Shown here: piece after piece, positions 1 through 10,994 of the stretch
How positions within the stretch are numbered: the first letter of the stretch is position 1
Layout of the letters: each line of letters begins with the position of its first letter
Assembly: GCA_023052935.1 (NCBI GenBank)
Contig: CM041292.1
Coordinates: 173,290,900-173,354,899, forward strand
From: Piezodorus guildinii
Taxonomy: Eukaryota; Arthropoda; Insecta; Hemiptera; Pentatomidae
Length of the DNA stretch: 64,000 bases
Direction: 5' to 3'
The notes under the pieces: model-generated
Database searches by the model: none
What the model saw: the letters and a program-made list of their open reading frames with translations, nothing else
What the model was told of the DNA's origin: nothing
Position numbers and translations under genes: made by a program

Positions 1-2646
1 ACAACACTGCCCATGCCGAATCATGCATCCTAATCCATAAACCCCTATCCCATTCTCTTATTCCTTCTACTCCAACTGACACCATACAATCAACCTCTAT
101 AATCATTTCAACTCGTCCTTTCCATGTAACCCTTTCAGCTGTATACTGTCCTCCCAATAACCTCTTTCCTATAAGCTACTCGATACCCTATTTCGATCAC
201 TAGGACCGCGCTTCATTGCTGGAGGAGACTATAACGCCAAACACCAGCGATGGGGTTGTCGTACATCCAATCCCCGTGGCAATATCCGCTCAAGCGTCTC
301 AATATCCAACTGTTATACTATCCTCTCACCCATGAACCCCACTTACTGGCCTACATCTCTCCGAAAACGTCCTGATATCCTCGATATATTTGTCTCTTCT
401 CAGATATCCTTTTCCCAAACTATGATCGAAGCCCTGAATGACCTTTCATCAGATCACAGTCCAGTTCTGCTATCCTTGCATTCGAGCTATGTTCCTAAAC
501 CCCCAATCAACTCATTAATTACAGGACGTGTGGACTGGGACGGATTCCGATGCGACTTGGAGAATACATTGGACCTAAAAATTCCCCTCAAGACTAGACA
601 TGACATTGATAAAGCTGTAGGAATACTGACAGACTCAATAACTAACAGTATAAAAGATAACACTTCATCCACATTCAACATCAATACTACTCAACAGACT
701 GTACTGCCACAGCACATTCGTATCTTATTAAGAGAAAAACGCAGAGCAAGATCGAAGTGGCATAGGACAAGATATCCTTCAGATAAAACTAATTATACAA
801 AATTGACCAACAAACTAAAATCAGAACTCAGGAAATTCAAAACTCAAACATTACTTAACATGACTGAAAACCTCACTACCACTGATAATTCACTGTGGAC
901 GACCACTAAAAAACTCCTAAAGTTCAAAGATTTTAATCATCCCCTCCTAAATGAATCACAATCCTGGACAAGATCAGACGACGAAAAATCCCGGACGTTC
1001 GCAGAACATCTCTCTAAAATATATAACCCTCATCCTGATATCCTTAATCCTCATCACCTCGAATGTATTGAAACAGAACTGGATATTCCTCTCCAAATGA
1101 ATCTTCCCCCTAAAGCGTTCCATCCATCCGAAATATCGAACATCATCCAGAGTTTACCATCCCGCAAAGCCCCTGGACATGACCTCATAACTTCCCGTAT
1201 CCTAAAACTACTTCCTCGAAAAGCCATCCTATATCTTACTTACATCTGTAATGCCGTTCTCCGCTCCACATATTTTCCCGCTTCCTGGAAATTATCTATC
1301 ATTAAAATGATCCCCAAACCCAAAAAGCCTCCAGAATACCCTTCCTCCACCGCCCCATCTCTCTCATACGCATCATGGGTAAAATCCTTGAAAAACTTCT
1401 GCTTAAACGCATATATCCCATCCTTGATTCCAATCACATTATCCCAGACCATCAGTTTGGTTTCCGAACATCCCACTCCACTATCCAGCAATGCCATCGT
1501 GTGGTGGACGTTGTCTCGTCTTCATTGGAGGGCGGATTGTACTGCACGGGAGCCTTCCTCGATGTAAAACAGACCTTTGACCGAGTGTGGCACCCGGGAC
1601 TGCTTTACAAACTCCGTAAATTCCTCCCACCTACATACTTCCTTATTATCCAGTCCTATTCACAGACAGGTCCTTCAAAGTAAATCATAACCGTTCCTGT
1701 TCATCTCGTTTTAATCAGTATGCAGGTGTTCCTCAAGACAGTATTCTGGGACCCATCCTTTACACAGTTTACACAGCTGATATCCCATCCCATCCTAGCA
1801 CTTTCCTTTCTACCTATGCTGATGACACATGTGTGTTATCAGTCAACAACGATCCAACTATTGCCTCCCAAACTCTTCAATCACATATCAAAGAAATTGA
1901 AGTATGGTGTCAGAACTAGAGAATAAAAATAAATTCCAATAAATCCCACCAAATCACCTTTACCCTTCGTCGTAAACCAATGACATCCTGCCCAACAGTA
2001 TCCTTCAATAACACTCCTCTTGTCCCGGTTGAACAGATCCGATACCTAGGACTGCACCTGGACAAACGTCTTACTTGGAACCCTCATACAAGACTGAAAA
2101 GACAAGAAACTGCCCGACGTTTTCGACTACTTCAACACTTACTAGACAAATGCTCTAACCTTTCACTTAAGTACAAAATGCTCATATATATGACTATCAT
2201 CAGACCGATATGGACTTACGGAGTAGAGATTTGGGGCTATACTAAAACATCAAATTCTTCCCGTCTCCAATCCTTGCAATCCAAAATCCTTCGAAAAATC
2301 CTCAACGCTCCTTATTTTGTAACAAATAAACTCATCCATAAAGACCTTAACGTTCCCTATGTTGCTGACTTTGCGCGAACCAGGTACCACTCCTTTCATG
2401 ACAAACTCCATTCCCACTCTAATCCACTTGTTTCAATCATTGCTTCCTCTACAATCCCTGATAATCCTCCGAGGCGTCTGAAAAGAAGATGGCTACGAGA
2501 CCTTCTAGTTTAACATAGTCTTTGGGGACTGCAGTGGTATTATCCCCACATGTGAATCCATGACATTTTTATCTTGTATCTCATTTACTAGATGTATATC
2601 ATTATACAGTTGTAAATAGCAATAAATCTATTTAAAAAAAAAAAAT
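1..2646 (+). mobile_element. Jockey-like LINE, family B copy 1, 5' end outside window
   Basis: This is a non-LTR retrotransposon copy that enters from the left edge and ends in an A-run at about 2632-2645. The order is the end of an endonuclease domain, a reverse transcriptase, a short 3' UTR (2514-2631) and the tail, with a CAATAAA-type signal just before the tail. The same family recurs at 3594-4687, 5578-5711, 9806-10342, 29035-29455 and 45580-46432. Family B is clearly related to family A (21318-26044) but distinct: it shares the conserved RT blocks while the 3' UTRs differ. The coding region is broken, so this copy is dead. Confidence 0.9.
4..2513 (+). pseudogene. Jockey-like ORF2 (endonuclease-reverse transcriptase), frameshifted
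   Basis: In a live element this protein nicks target DNA and reverse-transcribes the element RNA at the nick. The apurinic-endonuclease end is visible at about 212-265 (GGDYNAKHQRWGCR) and 445-460 (SSDHSPV). The RT blocks follow: KAPGHDLITSRIL near 1160, QFGFRTSHSTIQQ near 1450, GAFLDVKQTFDRVWHPG near 1550, VPQDSILGP near 1730, YADDT near 1815, and the thumb LGLHLDKRLTWNPH near 2050. Reading these in order needs at least four frame changes (before 332, near 1375, near 1690-1720 and near 1920-1980) plus an in-frame stop near 1918. The conserved Q of the VPQGS block is followed by D instead of G. The N-terminus lies outside the window. Confidence 0.88.
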
Positions 2647-2655
2647 AATCTTTCG

Positions 2656-3206
2656 GTGGAAAATGTAGATACTTTCAAATTTTTGGTTGTGATGATAACT
2701 ATGGATGGAAGATTTGATGAAGAAATAAATCCAAGACGATCAGCAGCAAGTACAGTTTACCAAGCGATCATCAAAGAAAAGAGAAATGTCAACCTTAACA
2801 AAAATGATCATTTACAAATATGTTTATACTGTACATCCATTCTCAATTGTGAGAGTGGACATGAATCTTAACCTCAAAAAGTGTGAGCAAGTTTCAAGCC
2901 CAGGAAATGAGATTCCTAAGAGGGATCGGATAAGAAATCGGAACATCAGGCTAACCCTGAAAGCAAAGCCCATGACGGACAAAAGAAGTGGCTCTCAGCT
3001 GAGATGGCTTAGGCATGTCCAATGTATAAAGAGAGGAAGATGCCCTAAAAGAGCGAGGGAGGCTGGAGTGGACGGAATCTCTGACGAGAGAAGAACTGAC
3101 GTGGGATGAGGCCAGGATCAGGGCGGTAATAAGAGGAAGTGGCGTTACTTCTGCAAAATATTTACACCTACTTGGTAGAAGAGAACGTAATATGATGATG
3201 ATGTAA
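2656..3206 (+). pseudogene. C-terminal tail of an unassigned LINE reverse transcriptase
   Basis: Degenerate reading frames match the general pattern of the C-terminus of insect endonuclease-reverse transcriptase elements. They begin VDTFKFL..MDGRFDEEI (the thumb block usually written KYLGS.IT..G), then a stretch equivalent to QEMRFLRGI, then SQLRWLRHVQ...GRCPKRA, and they end near 3204 in a (ATG)n tract. Several frameshifts and stops separate these blocks. It begins right after the A-tail of the preceding family B copy. I cannot assign the clade. The (GAT)n-like end resembles the tail at 7075-7365. Confidence 0.55.
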
Positions 3207-3304
3207 TCTATGAATAAGTAGAAATCAAGACTAAATATTCTAAAAAAAAAAAAAAAGAAAAGTATCGAAATATTCTTATAAAATAATCTTAATAATAAAA
3301 TATT

Positions 3305-3420
3305 AGTGAGAGTGTAATATTTTATTTTAGACAATTATGCGATTCGAGTTATTTTCGTAGCCGTTACACGAAGCATGCAAAGATTATCTTTTTTGAATCC
3401 ACGCTATAAATCTATAAAAT
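3305..3420. repeat. Short local repeat I, copy 1
   Basis: About 115 bp here resemble 4798-4912: both carry a gtgtaatattttatt block, then agacaat, a cgttgccgt-like block, and a ttgaatc(c/t)acgct block in the same order. The two copies flank the family B insertion at 3594-4687. The function is unknown. Confidence 0.55.
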
Positions 3421-3593
3421 AAAAATTCAATATGTAGATCATTCGATCATCTCTATCATTTGATCATCACAGACCATTCGAAATCGTCCAGACTATTCCG
3501 CTCAACATTTTTTATATAATTTTGTTACCAGTTCTACTCTCTATTTTTCTGAAATTAAATCGCGGATACAACATTTTTCTTGCTAATACATTT

Positions 3594-4687
3594 TTTTTTA
3601 TTTATTTATTTTTTTTTTAAACATATTTATTGATATTTACAACTGTATTAAATAAAAATACATCTAGTAAATGTGATGGTAATATACAAAACTGTCATGA
3701 AAAACATGTAGAGACACTACCCAGTGGCAGCACTCTAAAGATATTTTAAACTAGAAGGTCCCGGGGCCATTTCCTTTTCAGGCGCCTCGGAGGATTATCC
3801 GAAATTGAAGAGGAAGAAAGGATTGAAACTAGTGGGTTAGAGTGAGAATGGAGTTTGTCATGAAAGGATTGATACCTGGTCCGGGCCAAATCAGTAACAT
3901 AGGGAACATTAAGGTCTTTATGGATAAGTTTATTCGTGACAAAGTAAGGAGTATTGAGGATTTTACGAAGGATTTTGGATTGTAAGGATTGGATGCGGGA
4001 AGAATTTGATGGTTTAGTAGAGCCCCAAAGCTCTACTCCGTAAGTCCAGATTGGTCTTATAATAGTCATGTAGATGAGCCTTTTGTAGTTAAGAGGAAGG
4101 TTTGATCGTTTGTCTAGTAAGTGTTGAAGTAGCCTAAAGCGGCGAGCAGTTTCTTGTCGTTTTAGTCGTGTATGTGGATTCCAAGTTAGGCGTTTGTCAA
4201 GAAGAAGTCCTAGGTATCGGATCTGTTCAACAGGAACTAGTTGAGTGTTATTAAAGGATACTTTAGGGCAGGAAGTCAAAGGTTTACGGCGAAGGGTAAA
4301 GGTTATTTGATGGGATTTGTTGGAATTTATTTTTATTCTCCAGTTCTGACACCATACTTCTAGGTCTTTGATGTGGGCTTGAAGGATATTTGAAGCAACA
4401 AATGGATCTTTATGAACTGATAACACGCAGGTGTCATCAGCATAGGTAGAAAGGAAAGTGTTAGGATGGGTTGGGATATCAGCTGTATATACTGTGTATA
4501 GAATGGGTCCTAGAATACTGCCTTGAGGAACACCAGCAGTCTGTAAAAAGGGATGAATAGGAACTATTGTGATTAATTTTGAAGGATCTATCAGAGAGGT
4601 AGGATTGAAGAATCAGAAAATATGTGGGAGGAAGGAATTTACGGAGTTTGTACAACAGTCCTGGGTGCCAGACTCTATCAAAGGCCT
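3594..4687 (-). mobile_element. Jockey-like LINE, family B copy 2, 5'-truncated
   Basis: This minus-strand copy has its poly(A) side at the left (T-rich 3594-3620). It is truncated inside the RT at the AFDRVWHPG block (4687). An 11-bp perfect target duplication, ctaatacattt, sits at 3583-3593 and 4688-4698, which fixes both ends exactly and shows ordinary target-primed insertion followed by 5' truncation. Confidence 0.9.
3746..4687 (-). pseudogene. Family B reverse transcriptase, C-terminal part
   Basis: An open stretch (3746-4426, 226 codons) covers the end of the RT palm and the thumb: WRIKINSNKSHQITFTLRRKP, then YLGLLLDKRLTWNPHTRLKR, then IWTYGVELWGSTKPSNSS, and the family end PPRRLKRKWPRDLLV. 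The upstream part (4479-4687) keeps FDRVWHPGLLYKLRKFLPP in another frame. The catalytic YADD region lies across the frame break near 4440-4470. There is no endonuclease because of 5' truncation. Confidence 0.85.
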
Positions 4688-4797
4688 CTAATACATTTAC
4701 AACTATTTTATGTTTTATCAACATTCAGGAAAATAAATAGAGAGCATATTACTGGTAAAAAAAATATAAAAAAATATGATGGTAAAAGAGTTTTAAT

Positions 4798-4912
4798 GAC
4801 TGTGTAATATTTTATTTAAGACAATCCCGCTTTGCAGTAATGCATATTCGTTGCCGTTTACACAAAGGAAAAGAAATTTTCTTTATTGAATCTACGCTGT
4901 GAATCTTTCTTA
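4798..4912. repeat. Short local repeat I, copy 2
   Basis: Counterpart of 3305-3420, in the same orientation. It lies just beyond the right-hand target duplication of the family B insertion. Confidence 0.55.
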
Positions 4913-4919
4913 AATTTAC

Positions 4920-5505
4920 GTTAGCTGATAAGGAACGAATGATTCGAAAAATAGATAATTTGAAAAAGGCATTTACTCAAGTTTTAAAAATATGTTAGAG
5001 GCTGCTTAATTGGACAATAGATATAAAACGTAATGATCAGTTAAAAAAAGGGGTTGCTCCGCCATATTTATAATGAAATATAAAATAAATAATCTTATCT
5101 TATTATTTATTTATTTTTCGAAACTATTTTGACGATTTTGCGCAAACTTAATAGGTCACTCCACAAATAATCCGGAACTCGACGTTATCATTTTGGTTTA
5201 AAAATAGAGACCGAAATGATATGCTATACGCCATCTGTTATTTATAAAAATAGCACGAAAATGTAGAAGCTTTGATTTTAGAGCACAAAAAAAAAAAAAA
5301 AAAAGTATTCTATAATTGAGAGGTTGATTTCCAAAAGATACTATATCCACATTGGAAATGTTTACAGAAAACGCAAAAATCTATCATTTATTTATTATTG
5401 GACCAATTTACGTGATTATTTTTTTATTAAAATCAGAAGTTGATTTTTAAGTGCGTTGCCAAGTCATTTTTCCAAATTATTGCACTTTTCCGGTGATTTA
5501 AAAAA
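4920..5505. other. No gene seen
   Basis: AT-rich sequence with an A-run at 5287-5304. I recognise no coding region, RNA gene or known element here. Confidence 0.6.
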
Positions 5506-5510
5506 ATATA

Positions 5511-5860
5511 ATATCGATATAGTACTTTTTGGAACGAAAACATGGAAAAATAGTACTTTTTGGAAAGAATTAAAAGGCTAGAGTGCTGCCAATGGGCTGT
5601 TTCTCTTCATGTTTTTTTTTTTTCATATGTATTATCATTTTAGCCTATTTACTTGATGTATGAACTTACAGTTGTAAATTTCAATAAATGAATTAAAAAA
5701 AAAAAAAAAAAAATTAAAAGGGATATAGTACTTTTTGGAAAGAATTAAAAGGGATATAGTACTTTTTGGAAATAATTAAAAGGGATATAGTACTTTTTGG
5801 AAGAATTAAAAGGGATATTGTACTTTTGGAAAGAATTAAAAGGGATATAGTACTTTTTGG
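5511..5860 (+). repeat. 31-bp minisatellite, interrupted
   Basis: The unit is about 31 bp with the core ggatatagtactttttggaa followed by agaattaaaa. Roughly six copies lie at 5511-5577 and 5712-5860, with small length changes between units. It is split by the 134-bp family B tail at 5578-5711. Degenerate copies of the core continue to about 6880. Confidence 0.85.
5578..5711 (+). mobile_element. Family B copy 3: 134-bp tail-only insertion
   Basis: Only the last part of the family B 3' UTR is present (agagtgctgccaatggg onward), followed by a CAATAAAT signal and an A-run. It is flanked by aattaaaagg at 5568-5577 and 5712-5721. The duplication sits within a repeat unit, so the exact length is slightly ambiguous. 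This is an extreme 5' truncation. Confidence 0.85.
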
Positions 5861-7074
5861 AAGAATATAACGCGAGATATGTTGGTAACAATCACTATAA
5901 CCTTCCTGATACAACATTAGTGATAACTAACGTCTTTATATCGTTAATTACTAAGTTATGTATCTTTCCTTATTCTCCCTCTGAGAAATATCTTTCTTTG
6001 TTCGTTAATTACCTTGATTATCTATTATTCATAAAGAAAGTGAATATTCAAAGTACAATTTATCTATTTGCAGCACTATAATCAGAAATTATGTAATTAT
6101 GAAGTTTGTTTTGAACTTATATTTAATATTTGTGTGAATTTAGAAAATTTAACTATATTATGAACGACGTGTAAACAGTATTTACCTATATAATAATGAT
6201 ACTGATAAATAATAACTTTTGAGCTTTTATTTTACATAAAAAAATCGACTACTAAGTTAGATCAGGCACGGATTTTTTCACATATTTAGCAAGTTCGTGG
6301 AATGCTAATTCCAACTATTTGCTGCATCAAATACCATTATTATATTGAAATGTGAGTTTCTGAAAAATTTTAAACCAAATTTATGTTGCTGCAAAAAGAA
6401 ATACTATGAAAAAACTTAATTTAATTGACAACCTAAAAGAACCAAAGCGACGTAACTAAGTTGTTTCAAATAGCCTAAAAACTGATTATTAGGTTAAAAC
6501 TAGTGATAAAAATAATAGACGTGCTAAATGAACCAATAAAAATGCATAAAATGATGAAAACAATAAATTAATGGTGATATATTACGGGATTAGGTGCTTC
6601 TGCCTTTTGGAAGGAAATGAAAGGAAAGGTTATATCTGTTTACATAGGATATAGTACGTTTTGGAACTAAACATGGATATAGTACCTTTTGGAATGAAAT
6701 AAAATGTGTATTTAGTACCTTTGGGAATGAAATGCAATTTTTAAATACTTTTTAAAGGATTTTTATGTTTTTTAGATAAAATGTGATGACTGATTTAGAT
6801 AAAACTAAACCATTAGAATACAAATATGTGAAAATATAAACTTTGAAAAAAAAGTCCTTTAGTACCTTTTGGAAATCAACGTCTCAATTGATGAGGGTTG
6901 GCTTAGGAATTTGGTCGTTCCATCACCCGTGTGTGGTACCACAGGCTGCCACTGGCCTTCCAGGTTTGGGTAATAGTACACTGACACATTCATATGTACT
7001 GATTACAGCAGAACACATGCACCTCTACACCATAGTAAAAGGTCAGATCATTTATTAATTCTCGAGGTTAATCT
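5861..7074. other. No gene; scattered minisatellite cores
   Basis: AT-rich DNA. Isolated copies of the 'tagtacNtttTGGAA' core of the 5511-5860 minisatellite occur near 6600-6620, 6650-6670, 6680-6700, 6710-6735 and 6860-6875. The segment 6890-7060 is less AT-rich, but I do not recognise it. Confidence 0.6.
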
Positions 7075-7365
7075 GGCACAAACCATCTTAGAAGAGCACA
7101 AGCTTAGGTATTTTTCTGACATCTCCTTAGGATGGATCAAGGGAAAACGGAAAGAGGTATGAGACTCGTATGGGATGAAGGAGGCCTGCAGAAAGACCTA
7201 CATATCCTGGTAAGGCAGTGTTCGAGATGCGTTCAGGAAGCCAGTTATGGAATGCAGCGAGAGAAGAGAGTTGGCTCAAGAAAGGTACACCTCGCCCAAA
7301 CTCTATAGGCTCTTGCTCACGCCGCATTGGAGAATTAGGATAAAGATCTCGATGATGATGATAAA
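7075..7365 (+). pseudogene. C-terminal tail of an unassigned LINE
   Basis: One frame gives WNAAREESWLKKGTPRPNS...RRIGELG shortly before a (GAT)n tract at 7350-7365. That pattern is common at the end of LINE ORF2 proteins with microsatellite 3' ends. An A-run follows at 7441-7458. There is no RT core and the frames are broken. Clade unassigned. Confidence 0.4.
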
Positions 7366-7459
7366 TTGGTAAGAGAAGTTTCACAACTTTTCGATTTTTT
7401 TACATTGTTACAGACATAATGTAAATTGTTTTGAAAACTCCAAAAAAAAAAAAAAAAAT

Positions 7460-8478
7460 AATATAAATATTAATTGATTTGAAATGACATCCATAACTCC
7501 ATATTATTGTTCAATGTGATACACGATATAACCTTTAAGATGTTCGTTGTTGAAAAACGTCCCGTATATAATATTAATTTTGAATATTTCATTAAAACAA
7601 ATGTTTGAAAGGAAACTTAATTCCAACGTATTTAATTGTTTATGTTTTGAGGATATATGTATTTTTCATATCTAGTTGGATAAGTAAGTGAAATCTGTGA
7701 GGAACGTGCATTAGATTCTGAGTTCTAATTAATTTAAAACTTATTTTAAAATACTTACAATAAAAATTATATCCCATTTCGAGTTCACATAAGCTAAGCT
7801 ATCACCAGTTTTAATAGTAACAGTTATATCGTTGTTAAGAAGTTATAGCTAAGTTTGATAGATTTCATGTATGCACTGCGACTTAAAAGAAAGGTTGAGT
7901 CTGATGAACCCAAGAATTATTAATCTGGAATTAATCGAAGCCTGAGGCAATAAGACTCTTAAACTTTTATTGAATCCAATTTCCGAATAAAAAAAGTTTT
8001 CAGGAGAATCTCTCAATTGAAAAAAAAAAAAAAGTAGGAGAGGATAGAAGTCGTCTGAAAAACTCCCGTTCATTTCTTCAAGGAAAAAAAAAAAAGAGCA
8101 ATCACTTGCAGCCGTGTCGGTGATTAAAAATAAATGTTGCTGACTACCTTTTTCCTTCTTGGAACAATGGAAATTAATTTGAGATGAACTTATTCAAAGA
8201 GTATTTTCTCCATCGGTTACGCAGAGTATTTTTTCCATTTCTTAAATTTTTAATATTTTTTCAAGTTAAAAGTATTATGATGTGGGCGTTTAGGGAAAAG
8301 TCCAGTAATTAAATAATCAGAACGTTAACGAATTGTGCCTGGTTAAAAATCAACAAATATACTAATAAATTAGGCAATAAAAAATACACTTAATTTTTTC
8401 ATTAAATAAATTAATATTTGTCAGGCAAAAATAAATCGTTTGCTAGTTGAAGAAAGGAACTATACTATATAAATTATA
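7460..8478. other. No gene seen
   Basis: AT-rich spacer with A-runs near 8021 and 8081. I see no coding or RNA gene. Confidence 0.6.
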
Positions 8479-8633
8479 CCAATCTTACCTTTTTTCAGAA
8501 ACAGTTCTTTATTGAGTAATATTACAATCAGTCCAATTTAAGAAATTTTTAATAGTGATAAAGTTCAGCATTCATACTACATTCGATATATACAAAACAA
8601 TAAACTTATATAATAATAATACAATATACATAT

Positions 8634-9208
8634 ATGCAAAACAAAATGAATACAAATATTATACAAAACAAAATCAATACAAATATTATACAAAACAAAA
8701 TCAATAAAAATCTTATACAAAACAAAATCAATAAAAATATTATACAAAACAAAATCAATAAAAATACTATACAAAAAAAAATCAATAAAAATACTATACA
8801 AAACAAAATCAATAAAAATATTATACAAAACAAAATCAATAAAAATACTATACAAAACAAAATCAATAAAAATATTATACAAAACAAAATCAATAAAAAT
8901 ATTATACAAAACAAAATCAATAAAAATATTATACAAAACAAAATCAATAAAAATATTATACATAACAAAATTAATAAAAATATTATACAAAACAAAATCA
9001 ATAAAAAACATTATACAAAACAAAATCAATACAAATATCATACAAAACAAAGTCAATAAAAATATTATACAAAACAAAATCAATAAAAATATTATACAAA
9101 ACAAAATCAATAAAAATATTATACAAAACAAAATCAATAAAAACATCATAAAAAACAAAATCAATAAAAATATTATACAAAACAAAATCAATACAAATAT
9201 ATACAAAA
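8634..9208 (+). repeat. 27-bp tandem array, about 21 copies, inside a LINE 3' UTR
   Basis: The unit is acaaaacaaaatcaataaaa followed by atattat, 27 bp in all, with occasional 26- or 28-bp units and point changes (cttat, actat, acatc). Because the period is a multiple of three, long frames stay open on both strands with a 9-residue repeat such as INKNIIQNK. I take these as artefacts of the period, not as a gene. Confidence 0.92.
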
Positions 9209-9290
9209 GTCACTCATACCTAAATACAATCCTTAAGCATACAGCACGTGAGTGGAGAATCAAGCCAATGCTAGAACTCCAATATGCATG

Positions 9291-9606
9291 TTACAAGAGA
9301 TCTCGAGGCCACTGCCGTTTCAACCTTCTAGGGGGATGGTAAGGATGTGTGGAGCTAAATAAGGATTGAGCTCGGGAATTAGGGTGATGGGTAAGGTTCT
9401 GATGGAATTTAGAGAATTTTGATGTAATGAGGTCTAAAATAAATGGAATATTTAGGTCGCGGTGTAAGGAAAGGTTGGTGACATAATAAGGAGCATTGAC
9501 TATGGTTCTGAGGACTTTGGATTGGAAGGGTTGAATGCGTTTGATGTAATAAAATTTGACTGTCACCCACAGTTCAAGTCCGTAGGTCCAGATAGGTTTC
9601 AGTACT
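9291..9606 (-). pseudogene. Family A RT, extreme C-terminus
   Basis: This encodes the last ~90 residues of family A ORF2: RIQPFQSKVLRTIVNAPYYV, then LHRDLNIPFILDLI, then PPRRLKRQWPRDLL with a stop at 9291. It keeps the SKFSKFHQN form, as in the copy at 63142-63999, whereas the full-length copy has lost three residues there. No catalytic part remains. Confidence 0.88.
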
Positions 9607-9805
9607 CCAATCTTACCTTAAATTAGATACTGAATATTTCAGCTCAAACAGCTATTTACTTCAGTATCATATACCATATACCAGTCTCCGAAAATCCATT
9701 AATAAAGGAAATTGGTAATTACAATAAATATTCGCTCAAACGCTACACCCATAAAAGAACAAAACACGTGTTGTTAAATTATGTTAGTTTGTTTTAATTA
9801 ATGCT

Positions 9806-10342
9806 TTTTTTTTTAAACATAATTTATTGAAATTTACAACTGTACTAAAAAAAATACATCAAGTAAATATGATATAAGAAAAATGACATGAAAAAGGCTT
9901 GTAGAAGAACTACCCAATAGTAGCACTCCTGTAACTATTCTAAACTAGAAGGTCTCGGGGCCATCCCCTTTTCAGACGCCTCGCGGATTGTCGGGAATTG
10001 AAGAGGAAGAAATGGTTGAAACGAGAGGATTAGGGTGGGAATGGAGTTTTTTTTCATGGAAATCAGCAACATATGGAATATTAAGGTCTTTGTGGATCAT
10101 TTTATTAGTTACTAAATAAGGAGCATTGAAGATTTTACGAAGGATTTTGGATTGGATACGGGAAGAATTTGATGGTTTAGTAGAGCCCAAAGCTCTACTC
10201 CGTATGTCCATATAGGCCGTATGATAGTCATGTAGATGAGCCTTTCGTTGTTAAGTGGAAGATTAGAACGTTTGTCTAGTAAGTGTTGAAGTAGTCGAAA
10301 ACCTCGTGCAGTTTCTTGTCGTTTCAGTCTTGTATGAGGGTA
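9806..10342 (-). mobile_element. Family B copy 4, 5'-truncated relic
   Basis: A T-run at about 9806-9815 is followed by the family B 3' UTR (gaaatttacaactgtact) and RT C-terminal pieces in two frames at 9972-10342: PHTRLKRQETARGFRLLQHL, MTIIRPIWTYGVELW, and KPSNSSRIQSKILRKI. It is frameshifted near 10200. I could not find a clear target duplication. Confidence 0.85.
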
Positions 10343-10639
10343 ATTTATAAATTTTACATTGTAAATGATTTTATCCGTTTTTATATGTAGGATTTTTGCA
10401 TAGTTTTTCCTACAACCATAATATAATCTCAATTTAATTTTATCACATATTATTTAGGCTAATGGATTATATTCACAAAAAAAAAAAAAACATTTTGCTA
10501 ATTGTAAGGATGGTCTCTTCCAAAATCATTTGAAAATATTTTGTCAAGTTGTAAATAAAGTTTATTTTCTTTCTTCTTCTTTTATATTTAAAGATAAATA
10601 GAATCCAAAAAGTCAATAAACAAGCCTAGTGTCACAGGC

Positions 10640-10990
10640 CAATCAGGGTGGAAGGAGGCCATAATTAAAAAAAAAAAAAAAGAACCAGACAGAAAATTTC
10701 ATGTCTAGTCATATTGTGGGTGCCGGTGCAAGACCTCAAGAGAAGCAAGAAAAAAATATATGACTCATAATCCGTTTGTCATCGGCTAAGAAAAAAATAA
10801 AATAAAATAAAATTTTGAGATTTTTTCTATCCAATGAGAACATAGATAACAGCAAAAATTTTAAAATTTGATTTTCTCCTTGACCGTTGACAATCAGGCT
10901 ATGGGTCATAGGAAATGTTTTGTCCCACTTAAGCTCTTGTATCTGCTCTCACAATATGACAAGACATTTATGAGGCAACATTTATCAGGC
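10640..10990. mobile_element. MITE-like repeat J, copy 1
   Basis: This segment is homologous to 26170-26465. Shared blocks, in order, are ggccaatca, gaggaggc or ggaggcc, a long A-run, tattgtggg, cctcaag, ttgatttt(c/t)tc, and tatctgctc(t/c)cac. Inside it, gtcatattgtg (10708-10718) and its inverted match cacaatatgac (10950-10960) form subterminal inverted repeats around a 253-bp core. No protein is encoded. The superfamily is unknown. Confidence 0.6.
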
Positions 10991-10994
10991 CTCT

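Larger units (their letters stand above)
8492..9606 (-). mobile_element. Family A Jockey-like LINE, 5'-truncated, with expanded 3' UTR
   Basis: A perfect 13-bp target duplication ccaatcttacctt (8479-8491 and 9607-9619) bounds a minus-strand family A insertion. The family A 3' end is recognisable at 8508-8600 (ttattgagtaatattacaa, then atatatacaaaac). The 27-bp array follows, then the family 3' UTR block at 9231-9290, then the RT C-terminus. In the other family A copies the corresponding UTR stretch is not tandemly repeated. Confidence 0.9.

Noticed and set aside
8577..9206. Long open frames on both strands (up to 209 codons) with 9-residue repeats
   Set aside because: They follow from a 27-bp tandem repeat without stops. 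Frames are open on both strands at once and the array lies in a LINE 3' UTR.
8634..9208. Regular repeats that could suggest a CRISPR array
   Set aside because: The units are directly tandem with no unique spacers, and the genome is eukaryotic.
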